NCBI GenBank assembly: GCA_934663655.1
Contig: CAKUKT010000088.1
Location: 1 to 9,141 of the forward strand
Origin: an uncultured Victivallaceae bacterium
Lineage (GTDB): Bacteria; Verrucomicrobiota; Lentisphaeria; Victivallales; Victivallaceae
Reading direction: 5' to 3'
DNA length: 9,141 bases
Notes under the pieces: model-generated
The model's database searches: none
Seen by the model: only the letters and a program-made list of their open reading frames with translations
What the model was told of the DNA's origin: nothing
Made by a program: the position numbers and the translations under genes
In this document: positions 1 to 6,427 of the stretch, piece by piece
Layout: every line of letters starts with the position of its first letter
Position numbering within the stretch: the stretch's first letter is position 1

Positions 1-173
1 ATGGCTGTCTGCAGTGGCGTTGAATGGGTTTCCCTTGCGGGGTTGCGTGAAATCAGGCGCAGCCTCCCGGAAATGGCTGTCTGCAGTGGCGTTGAATGGG
101 TTTCCCTTGCGGGGTTGCGTGAAATCAGGCGCAGCCTCCCGGAAATGGCCGTCTGCAGTGGCGTTGAATGGGT
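1..173. repeat. 72-bp tandem direct repeat, about 2.4 copies, left end cut by window
   Basis: Two complete 72-bp units (1-72, 73-144) are identical, and a third partial copy (145-173) differs by one base (GGCC for GGCT near its start) before the match ends. Each unit begins ATGGCTGTCTGCAGTGGCG. Because the unit is a multiple of three, the reading frame starting at base 1 stays open through all copies to a TAG at 181-183, and a second plus-strand frame is also open. Open frames in two phases fit a short repeat lacking stop codons better than a real protein. There are no spacers, so this is not a CRISPR array. Near-identity of copies implies recent duplication or ongoing homogenisation. The array probably continues to the left of the window. 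Function unknown. Confidence 0.9.
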
Positions 174-286
174 CCGGATTTAGTTCTCGGTGCGAACTGA
201 ATCGGTAAAACGGTTTCGGTTCCGCTGGCGCCGGGCGGTGGTTGACACTGACGGCGGTGCGATTCCCGGGAATGCCCGGGGAGAGC

Positions 287-578
287 GTGGGGCGTCGTTC
301 TATCTGGAGTAATTTTCGCAGACGTGCGATTTCTGGAGTTGGAATGACCCCGGGTGTCCGTGGGGCGTCGTTCTATCTGGAGTAATTTTCGCAGACGTGC
401 GATTCCCGGAGCTGGGATGACCCCGGGTGTCCGTGGGGCGTCGTTCTATCCGGGGCGATTTTCGCAGACGTGCGATTCCCGGAGCTGGGATGACCCCGGG
501 TGTCCGTGGGGCGTCGTTCTATCTGGAGTAATTTTCGCAGACGTGCGATTTCTGGAGCTGGGATGACCCGGGTTTTCC
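287..578. repeat. 73-bp tandem direct repeat, four copies, running into the dnaB start
   Basis: Copies start at 287, 360, 433 and 506, each opening with GTGGGGCGTCGTTCTAT. Copy 1 differs from copy 2 at four positions and copy 3 differs from copy 2 at four positions; all eight changes are transitions. Copy 4 matches copy 2 except for two transitions and a diverged 3' end (about 570-578) where it enters dnaB. Just upstream, 256-286 looks like a degenerate, shortened copy containing TGCGATTCCCGG. Every copy carries GGAG followed five or six bases later by ATG (344, 417, 490, 563). The ATG in copy 4 is the proposed dnaB start. The unit is not a multiple of three, so the copies lie in different frames. 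The sequence is unrelated to the 72-bp array at 1-173. The intervening stretch 184-255 shows nothing I can assign. Confidence 0.92.
554..557 (+). promoter_or_regulatory. Probable dnaB ribosome binding site inside repeat copy 4
   Basis: GGAG lies five bases before the ATG at 563, a normal Shine-Dalgarno distance, and favours this start over the upstream in-frame GTG at 500. The same GGAG-ATG arrangement occurs in the three earlier repeat copies. A stronger purine run (GGAGG, 583-587) lies further in, but the ATG directly after it (588) is out of the dnaB frame. Confidence 0.5.
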
Positions 579-2038
579 CGGGGGAGGATGAACTGGCCGG
601 TTCTCCGGTCAATAAAAGGTTGTTGGGTTTGGCAGAGGAACGTAAAGCGTCGGCGGGACTGGTGGCGGATCGACCACAGCCGAGTGTGCCGGATATTGAA
701 CGCGCCTGTCTGGCGTCGATGTTGCGCGACCCGGAAGTATGTGTTGATCTGGCGCTCGCCCAGTTGCACGGGGATAATATTTTTTATTCTCCTGCACACC
801 GGGCGATATTCGATGCGATCAAAACTCTCCACGGTGACCGAAACATCAGAATCGACATGTTGTCGGTGGCGCAGTACCTGCGCGAACATGACAAGCTTGA
901 CGCGGTCGGCGGGGAACTTTATCTGGCCGAACTTGAGCTCGCAGTTCCGACCACGGTCAACCTTGAGAACTGGTGCCGGATTCTTTCGAAGTACGCGATG
1001 TTGCGCCGGATGATCGGGGTTCTCAGTAATTCGCTGCTCAAATGTTATGACGCCGATCTGGATGCTTCGACGCTGGTCGATGAAATCGAAAACGACGTCT
1101 ACAAAGTCCGTTACGAAAATGTCTCCAACGAAGTGCTGGAGGTTCAGGGGCTGATCGAGAACGAGTTTCAGACCCTGCTGGCGATGCAGAACGGCCAGCG
1201 CGATGTGGGAATTTCCACCGGCTACAGTCAGCTGGATGAATTTACCGGTGGATTGAAGCCGGGTGAGATGTTCGTGCTGGCGGCGCGTCCATCGATCGGC
1301 AAGACCAGTCTGGCGCTCAACGTCATCGCCAATGTCGCCTACAAGTGCCCGAAACCGCGCCCGGTGGCCTTTTTCAGTCTGGAAATGACTGCTGAACAGA
1401 TCGTCCGCCGGTTGCTCTGCACCGAGGCGGGAGTTGCGGAATCGGTATTCTGGAATCGGTCGTTTCAGATGAGCGAGATCACCAAATTGACCGGAGCGGT
1501 GACCCGGATCCGTGATGCCAGGTTGTTCATCGACCCCACGCCGGGAATCTCAATTGCCGAACTTCGCGCCAAAGTGCGGCGTCTCAAAGCGCAGCACAAT
1601 ATCGAACTGGTGGTCATCGATTATCTGCAGTTGATGCACTCCGAATCCAGGAATTTCAAACAGGACAGCCGGCAGCAGGAGGTCGCGGAGATTTCCGGCG
1701 GCATCAAAGCGCTGGCCAAGGATCTGAAAATTCCGGTGCTGGTGCTGGCACAGTTGAACCGGGAAGTTGACAAGGCTGCCGGCAACGCCCGCCCGAAACT
1801 CGCCCATCTGCGTGAGTCGGGAACCATTGAACAGGATGCGGATATTGTGACCTTTCTGCATCGTAATCGTGATGAAACCAAAGGTGATGTCACCAGCGCC
1901 GAGGCGGAATGGATCATTGAAAAGAATCGTAACGGTCGAACCGGCGTTATCAAGTTGTTGTTTTATCCGTCGCGTATGGAATTTGTCGCGGCGGCCCCGG
2001 TGAGCGGCGCATTCGCGCCGGAAGCACGGAAGAATTAG
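563..2038 (+). CDS. dnaB: Replicative DNA helicase DnaB
   Basis: This is the hexameric ATP-driven helicase that unwinds DNA at the replication fork and recruits primase. From the ATG at 563 it is 491 residues, close to the usual 450-480. The N-terminal domain (about 43-145) has the typical primase-binding helical layout, ending in the family's DAVGG-x-x-YLAEL stretch (113-124). The RecA-like C-terminal domain shows Walker A ARPSIGKTS (241-249), the catalytic glutamate in FSLEM (E274), Walker B VVIDYLQLM (350-358), LAQLNR (395-400), RESGTIEQDAD (417-427) and the arginine-finger hairpin KNRNG (454-458). The start is the uncertain part. ATG 563 has a GGAG and lies in the last 73-bp repeat copy; GTG 500 would put 21 repeat-encoded residues in front; TTG 629 would give a shorter N-terminus of about usual length. 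The first 15 or so residues look repeat-derived and do not resemble the family. No promoter was identified, and neighbouring ribosomal genes typical of proteobacteria are absent. Confidence 0.95.
   Translation: MTRVFPGEDELAGSPVNKRLLGLAEERKASAGLVADRPQPSVPDIERACLASMLRDPEVCVDLALAQLHGDNIFYSPAHRAIFDAIKTLHGDRNIRIDMLSVAQYLREHDKLDAVGGELYLAELELAVPTTVNLENWCRILSKYAMLRRMIGVLSNSLLKCYDADLDASTLVDEIENDVYKVRYENVSNEVLEVQGLIENEFQTLLAMQNGQRDVGISTGYSQLDEFTGGLKPGEMFVLAARPSIGKTSLALNVIANVAYKCPKPRPVAFFSLEMTAEQIVRRLLCTEAGVAESVFWNRSFQMSEITKLTGAVTRIRDARLFIDPTPGISIAELRAKVRRLKAQHNIELVVIDYLQLMHSESRNFKQDSRQQEVAEISGGIKALAKDLKIPVLVLAQLNREVDKAAGNARPKLAHLRESGTIEQDADIVTFLHRNRDETKGDVTSAEAEWIIEKNRNGRTGVIKLLFYPSRMEFVAAAPVSGAFAPEARKN
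567..582 (+). other. GC-only hairpin directly after the dnaB start codon
   Basis: CCCGGG, a TTTT loop and a second CCCGGG form a perfect six-base-pair stem beginning one base after the ATG at 563. In mRNA it would sit inside the ribosome footprint and could lower initiation at 563. It exists only because the last repeat copy diverges here; copies 1-3 read CCCCGGGTGTCC instead. It may be a chance product of GC-rich sequence. Confidence 0.4.
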
Positions 2039-2045
2039 CAGTTTA

Positions 2046-2075
2046 CGTCCGGAAACAGATTGGAGTTTCCGGATG
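2046..2075 (+). terminator. Inverted repeat between dnaB and bamA, possible terminator
   Basis: TCCGGAAAC (2048-2056) and GTTTCCGGA (2065-2073) are perfect inverted repeats around an eight-base loop, extendable by a G-T and a C-G pair to 11 pairs. It lies 8 bases after the dnaB stop, the right place for a terminator. However, it lacks an immediate T-tract (only TTTT at 2086-2089), so it could instead be an attenuator, an mRNA-stabilising hairpin or a protein site. The rest of the gap to bamA shows no clear promoter. Confidence 0.4.
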
Positions 2076-2154
2076 ATTATCTGGATTTTCATAGCTAACT
2101 GGCGGCAGGCTGGAGCAGGCAGAGGCGGTTGTGGCAGTCCGGGATTTCAACAGA

Positions 2155-2160
2155 GTGGGG
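2155..2160 (+). promoter_or_regulatory. Probable bamA ribosome binding site
   Basis: GTGGGG (within GAGTGGGG) lies eight bases before the ATG at 2169. It supports that start over the in-frame ATG at 2073, which would place 32 residues ahead of an obvious signal peptide. Confidence 0.45.
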
Positions 2161-2168
2161 TATTGAAT

Positions 2169-4481
2169 ATGATCAAGCGCGTTCTGAGCGGTTTGGCGGC
2201 GTCTCTGGCGCTGGCTGGTGCGTTGGCGGCCGCGGAAGTTGCCGAAGTTGTGTTCGAACAGGAGGGTGTCAACCGGTTGTCCACCGATCAGCTCGCCTTT
2301 TCGGTGCAGTTGCGGGGCGGGGTTGAATTCAGTCGCGAGAAACTCGACGCGGATGTCAAGCGACTGTATGCGACCGGTAACTTTTCCGATATCGTCACCG
2401 AGGCCAGTGAATTGCCGGACGGGCGGATCCGGGTGTTGTTCCGAGTCCGGCTGCGTCCGCGGATCAGTCGTCTGGATATCCAGGGCAACGCGAAATTCAA
2501 GACGCCGGAACTCGCTGAACATGTGTCGCTGGCCGAAGGGGGACTGCTCAATGAAAAGGAGTTGCGCGATACGCTCAACAATCTGCGCAAGTTCTACGCC
2601 GACCACGGCTACCGCGATGCGCGCATTGAACATACCGTACTGCCGGACGGCGATGAACAGGTGATTCTGACCATCCGCATCAGCGAAAATCTCCGTCTCC
2701 GGGTCAACGATGTGAAGTTTGAGGGCGCCGAACATTTCTCCCAGTGGGATCTGCGCCATTCCATCGCCAACCAGTACAGCTATATGAACTGGCTGCCGTT
2801 TCTGAACGACTACCTCAATATGGGACTGCTCGACCGCCGCGAACTTGAACTTGACAAGGCGCGTCTGCGGGACAAATACCATGATGCCGGTTATCTCGAT
2901 TTCAAGGTCGAGGAGATCCGCAGCACGCCGGATCCCGATGATCCGGAATATGTCGATCTCACGTTTGTGATCACCGAAGGGGAACCTTATACTGTAAGTT
3001 CCGTCACGGTGAGCGGCAATACGGTTTACTCCGCCGAGGAGCTGCTGCCGTTGATTTCCCTGCATGCCGGCAATATCTACTCTCGGACTGCGGCTGACAA
3101 TTCCGCGCGGGCGATTACTTCGCTTTATGAAACGCTCGGCTATGCCGATGTCCAGTGCCGGGTGGTGCGGAGGGAGGATTTCGAGAACCACACCGTGGCG
3201 CTCGATTTTGTGATCACTGAAGGTAGAAAATATTTCGTTCGCGGGGTGCAGATCGTTGGCAATACCGACACCAAGGACAAGGTGATCCGACGCGAACTGG
3301 CGATTCAGCCCGGAGATCCGGTGGATCGCAATCGTCTGGAGGTCAGTCGTTCGCGTCTGCTCGGGATGGGGTACTTCACGCGAGTCGCCGTCGATGCGGT
3401 CAACGCCGACGCATTGAATGAAAAGGATATCCGGATCGAAGTCGAAGAAAAACCGCAGCGTTATGATTTCCGTATCGGCGCCGGGGTGTCGGACATCAAC
3501 AGTTTCTTCGGCATGGCCGAGTTGAGCGCCAATAACTTCGACATCACCAACCCGATGAACGGGTTCTACGGCGGTGGACAGCGGATGCGGATTCAGGGCA
3601 TCTACGGTATTGAAAACGCCGGTTTCAACGTCGATTTCGTTGAACCGTGGCTTTTCGACCTGCCGATTCGGTTCGAACTCTCCAGCTATATGAATCTGGT
3701 TGAATACGACCAGTGGGATGAGTGGCGGGTCGGCGCCCGTACTTCGGTGCAGCGCAAGATCTTCGACGATTTCACCACGGTTGCGCTTGGCTACAAGTTC
3801 GAGGTGGTGCGGATCGACGATGTCGGTCATCGCCTCAAGGATTATCTCTCCAAACATGATCTGGACGGGACGTCGCTGGTCAGTCAGCCGTCGCTCATGA
3901 TCGGCCGTGATACCCGCGACAGCATGACCGATCCCACTGAAGGTTACAACATCAACCTCTTCGGCGCGATTTCGCCGCAGATATTCGGTTCGAGCACCAA
4001 CTTCTACACTCTCGAGGCCAAGGGCAGCTACTATCTGAGCTTCTTCGACAAGGCGATCGTGGCGATGGTCGGCGGCAAGGTCGGAACCGTCGGCACCTTT
4101 GATGGTGAAGAGGCGCCGCTTTACGAGCGTTATTTCCTTGGCGGCGGCAATTCACTGCGCGGTTTCGAATACCGCACGGTCAGCCCCACCTACAAAGGGG
4201 AGAATATCGGTGGTCAGACCATGTTGCTGCTGACTGCCGAGGTCAGCCATCCGATCTGGGGGCCGGTACGCGGAGCGGCGTTTGTCGACGTCGGCAACGC
4301 CTGGGCGGATGAGTTCGATATGGACTTTTCCGAAATCAATATCGGCGCCGGCTATGGTCTGCGGGTAAAAATTCCGCAGCTCAATGTGCCGATCCGGCTT
4401 GATATCGCCTACCCGGTGTTGAACAACAGCGACAACCGGAGTCGGGTACGTATCCACTTCAACGTGGGGTTCACCTTCTGA
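2169..4481 (+). CDS. bamA: Outer membrane protein assembly factor BamA
   Basis: BamA is the Omp85-family core of the BAM complex, folding and inserting beta-barrel proteins into the outer membrane. From ATG 2169 the product is 770 residues (E. coli BamA is about 810). Residues 1-22 form a signal peptide: a basic N-terminus (MIKR), a hydrophobic core and an ALAAA cleavage region. Five POTRA domains can be placed at roughly 26-95, 96-172, 175-270, 274-352 and 355-428; the second, fourth and fifth show the family's I-x-G/V-x-G-N signature (DIQGNAKF, VSGNTVY, IVGNTDT). The 16-strand barrel occupies about 435-770. It contains GRDTRD (579-584), the lid-loop motif LRGF (663-666, usually V/IRGF) and a C-terminal phenylalanine after alternating strand residues, as expected for a barrel protein. 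The start was chosen because the signal peptide begins there. It is the first gene of the probable operon and its stop codon shares a base with the mazG ATG. skp/ompH and lpxD, frequent neighbours elsewhere, do not follow. Confidence 0.95.
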   Translation: MIKRVLSGLAASLALAGALAAAEVAEVVFEQEGVNRLSTDQLAFSVQLRGGVEFSREKLDADVKRLYATGNFSDIVTEASELPDGRIRVLFRVRLRPRISRLDIQGNAKFKTPELAEHVSLAEGGLLNEKELRDTLNNLRKFYADHGYRDARIEHTVLPDGDEQVILTIRISENLRLRVNDVKFEGAEHFSQWDLRHSIANQYSYMNWLPFLNDYLNMGLLDRRELELDKARLRDKYHDAGYLDFKVEEIRSTPDPDDPEYVDLTFVITEGEPYTVSSVTVSGNTVYSAEELLPLISLHAGNIYSRTAADNSARAITSLYETLGYADVQCRVVRREDFENHTVALDFVITEGRKYFVRGVQIVGNTDTKDKVIRRELAIQPGDPVDRNRLEVSRSRLLGMGYFTRVAVDAVNADALNEKDIRIEVEEKPQRYDFRIGAGVSDINSFFGMAELSANNFDITNPMNGFYGGGQRMRIQGIYGIENAGFNVDFVEPWLFDLPIRFELSSYMNLVEYDQWDEWRVGARTSVQRKIFDDFTTVALGYKFEVVRIDDVGHRLKDYLSKHDLDGTSLVSQPSLMIGRDTRDSMTDPTEGYNINLFGAISPQIFGSSTNFYTLEAKGSYYLSFFDKAIVAMVGGKVGTVGTFDGEEAPLYERYFLGGGNSLRGFEYRTVSPTYKGENIGGQTMLLLTAEVSHPIWGPVRGAAFVDVGNAWADEFDMDFSEINIGAGYGLRVKIPQLNVPIRLDIAYPVLNNSDNRSRVRIHFNVGFTF

Positions 4482-5284
4482 TGAACAGCGGGGAATATCC
4501 TCCCAGTGCCGATTCTCTGATGGCGATTCTCCGGCGGCTCCGGGCGCCGGACGGCTGTCCATGGGATCGCCGTCAGACCCGGCAGTCGCTGGCGCGTCAT
4601 CTCGCCGGTGAATGCGGGGAATTGATCGATGCGATCGACCGCGATGAACCGCGCGATATCTGTGATGAACTCGGTGATGTATTGATGAACCTGCTGTTTC
4701 AGGTGGTGATTGCCGAGGAGAAGGGTGAGTTCACGTTGGAGGAGGTGTGGCGTAACATTATTGCGAAGATGATTCGCCGCCATGCGCACGTGTTCGGCGA
4801 CGCGGTGGCGTCGACTCCGGAGGAGGTGACGGCGCTGTGGAACCGGATCAAGGCCGCTGAACGCGCCGGAGAACCACGCGCGGAGTCGGTACTTGACGGA
4901 GCCGGGCATACGCTCTCGCCGCTGGATCGTGCGGAAGCGTTGCAGAAGAAGGCTTCGGAATGTGGTTTTGACTGGCCGGATTTTTCCGGTGTCATGGACA
5001 AATTCACCGAGGAGTGCAGCGAACTGCGGGCTGCGGAAAATGACGATGAGGCATTTGCCGACGAACTTGGCGATGTGTTGTTTGCCGCGGTCAACCTCGC
5101 CCGCTTCCGACGGTTGCATGCCGGCGAGGTGATGCGCCGGGCCAATCGGAAATTCGAGAGGCGCTTCCGGGCGATGGAGAAGTTGCTCGCCGCAGCTGGT
5201 CTCAGCGTTGCGGATGCCGATGCGGAAAAGCTTGACGAAATGTGGAACCAGGTAAAAGCAGAGGAAAGATCTGATCATGCGTAA
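4481..5284 (+). CDS. mazG: Nucleoside triphosphate pyrophosphohydrolase MazG
   Basis: MazG hydrolyses NTPs and dNTPs to the monophosphate and pyrophosphate; it is a cytoplasmic housecleaning enzyme and in E. coli also affects ppGpp levels. At 267 residues it matches the two-domain E. coli-type protein (263). Domain 1 begins with the family signature CPWDRRQT (26-33) and has the metal-binding set E44, E47, E63, D66 (ELGD at 63-66), followed by RRHAHVFGD (99-107). Domain 2 repeats the pattern with E178, E181, E195, D198 (EECSEL, then DELGD) and ends with the usual W-x-x-K-x-x-E tail (DEMWNQVKAEE). Both metal sites look intact. Its ATG overlaps the bamA stop by one base (TGATG), with only a weak GTGGGG 11 bases upstream, so translation is probably coupled. 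Its presence among envelope genes has no obvious pathway reason. Confidence 0.95.
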   Translation: MNSGEYPPSADSLMAILRRLRAPDGCPWDRRQTRQSLARHLAGECGELIDAIDRDEPRDICDELGDVLMNLLFQVVIAEEKGEFTLEEVWRNIIAKMIRRHAHVFGDAVASTPEEVTALWNRIKAAERAGEPRAESVLDGAGHTLSPLDRAEALQKKASECGFDWPDFSGVMDKFTEECSELRAAENDDEAFADELGDVLFAAVNLARFRRLHAGEVMRRANRKFERRFRAMEKLLAAAGLSVADADAEKLDEMWNQVKAEERSDHA

Positions 5285-6422
5285 GGAATTTCTGCCTTTC
5301 ACCCGACCGGCGATTGATGAAAATGATATTGCTGCGGTCGATGCGGTGTTGCGTTCCGGATGGATTACCAACGGTCCGGTCAACGCCGAATTTGAAAACG
5401 CGGTCGCTGAATATACCGGCTGCAAATACGCGGTCGCGCTCTCCAGCGCGACCGCCGCGATGCACCTTGTGCTCAAGATTTTCAACATCGGCCCGGGGGA
5501 TGAGGTGATTACTCCGTCGATGACCTGGGTTTCGATCGCCAACATGATTGAACTTGTCGGTGCAAAGCCGGTTTTCGTGGAGGTGGACCGGGAGACGATG
5601 CTGGTGTCTCCGGAAGCGATCCGGGCGGCGATCACCCCGCGCACCCGGTTGATTGTGCCGGTGCATTATGCCGGGGCGGCGCTGGATCTTGACGCGATCA
5701 CGGCGGCGGCCGGCGGGGTGCCGGTGATCGAGGATGCGGCTCATGCGCTCGGCACCTTTTACAAGGGACGGCACATCGGCGGTGTCAACAGTGCGATTTA
5801 CAGTTTCCATGCGATCAAGAACATCACCTGTGGCGAGGGCGGGATGTTCGTTACCAACGACGCCGGGCTGGCGGATGCGTGTCGCCGGTGGAAATTCCAC
5901 GGCATCGGCATGGATGCCTTCGACCGTCAGAATCGCGGCCGTTCGCCGCAGGCCGAGGTGATTTCGCCCGGATACAAGTACAACCTCACCGATATCTGTG
6001 CGGCGTTGGGGCTGAGCCAGTTCCGGCGCCTGGAAAAGCTCAATGCCGAACGCGCCCGGCTGGTTGCCCTGTACCGGAAATTGCTTGCTGAAGTCGAGGG
6101 AATCCGGCCGCTGGGAGTGCCGACAGGATATGATTTTGTTCACGCCAACCACCTCTTTGTGGTGCGGGTGGATACGCCGAAAATCAGTCGGGATGAGTTC
6201 ATGGCGGAACTCAAGGCGAGAAATATCGGTACCGGACTTCATTTCCGTTGTGTGCACCTCCAGAAATTCTACCGCGAAAAGTATGGTTTCCAGCCGGGAT
6301 TTCTGCCGGATACCGAATACAACAGCGATCGGATTTGTTCGCTGCCGCTTTTCCCCGGAATGAGCGACGATGATGTCTCCTGCGTGGTCGAGACGATTGT
6401 TGAAGTACTTTCCCGGCGGTGA
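5277..6422 (+). CDS. arnB: UDP-4-amino-4-deoxy-L-arabinose aminotransferase ArnB
   Basis: ArnB is a PLP enzyme of the DegT/DnrJ/EryC1/StrS family. It converts the UDP-4-keto-pentose made by ArnA into UDP-L-Ara4N using glutamate. The 381 residues align over the full length with the E. coli enzyme as I recall it: FLPFTRP (5-11), SGWIT-x-GP (27-34), the phosphate-binding SSATA (56-60), GDEVITPSMTWVS (74-86), PRTRLIVPVHYAG (121-133), the cofactor aspartate in IEDAAHALGT (D153), the Schiff-base lysine in FHAIKNITC (K181), KFHGIGMDA, PGYKYNLTD, IGTGLHFR and RICSLPLFP. Several of these blocks are specific to ArnB rather than to generic perosamine-type sugar aminotransferases. The ATG lies inside the last codons of mazG (8-base overlap), with GAGGA 11 bases upstream. 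Together with arnT and arnC it marks a lipid A aminoarabinose pathway. Confidence 0.93.
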   Translation: MRKEFLPFTRPAIDENDIAAVDAVLRSGWITNGPVNAEFENAVAEYTGCKYAVALSSATAAMHLVLKIFNIGPGDEVITPSMTWVSIANMIELVGAKPVFVEVDRETMLVSPEAIRAAITPRTRLIVPVHYAGAALDLDAITAAAGGVPVIEDAAHALGTFYKGRHIGGVNSAIYSFHAIKNITCGEGGMFVTNDAGLADACRRWKFHGIGMDAFDRQNRGRSPQAEVISPGYKYNLTDICAALGLSQFRRLEKLNAERARLVALYRKLLAEVEGIRPLGVPTGYDFVHANHLFVVRVDTPKISRDEFMAELKARNIGTGLHFRCVHLQKFYREKYGFQPGFLPDTEYNSDRICSLPLFPGMSDDDVSCVVETIVEVLSRR

Positions 6423-6427
6423 CGACA

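Noticed and set aside
1..183. 60-codon plus-strand frame over the 72-bp repeats
   Set aside because: It is composed almost wholly of the tandem unit, another plus-strand frame is also open, and no ribosome binding site or family resemblance is visible. The ATG at base 1 is only the repeat boundary at the window edge.
242..270. Promoter with a perfect -35 (TTGACA at 242-247)
   Set aside because: The position 17 bases downstream reads CCCGGG, nothing like a -10 box.
500..562. GTG 500 as the dnaB start
   Set aside because: It would add 21 residues coded wholly by the repeat, with no good ribosome binding site; ATG 563 has GGAG at five bases.
1..578. CRISPR array
   Set aside because: The repeats are head-to-tail with no unique spacers, the units are 72-73 bp, and no cas gene is present.
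588..1013. ORF starting at ATG 588 right after GGAGG
   Set aside because: It is out of frame with dnaB, overlaps it for 141 codons, has no spacing between the purine run and the ATG, and encodes nothing recognisable.
2073..2168. ATG 2073 as the bamA start
   Set aside because: It would place 32 unrelated residues before a clear signal peptide, and the ATG lies at the edge of the inverted repeat arm.
2043..3857. 604-codon open frame on the minus strand opposite bamA
   Set aside because: It lies antisense to a full BamA with strong motifs, has no recognisable domain and is the kind of shadow expected from GC-rich codon usage. The same holds for the long minus-strand frames at 4409-5644, 5202-6428 and 6269-7222.
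6419..6427. GTG 6419 as the arnT start
   Set aside because: It is possible, overlapping the arnB stop, but ATG 6428 has GGTGA five bases upstream and loses only three residues.
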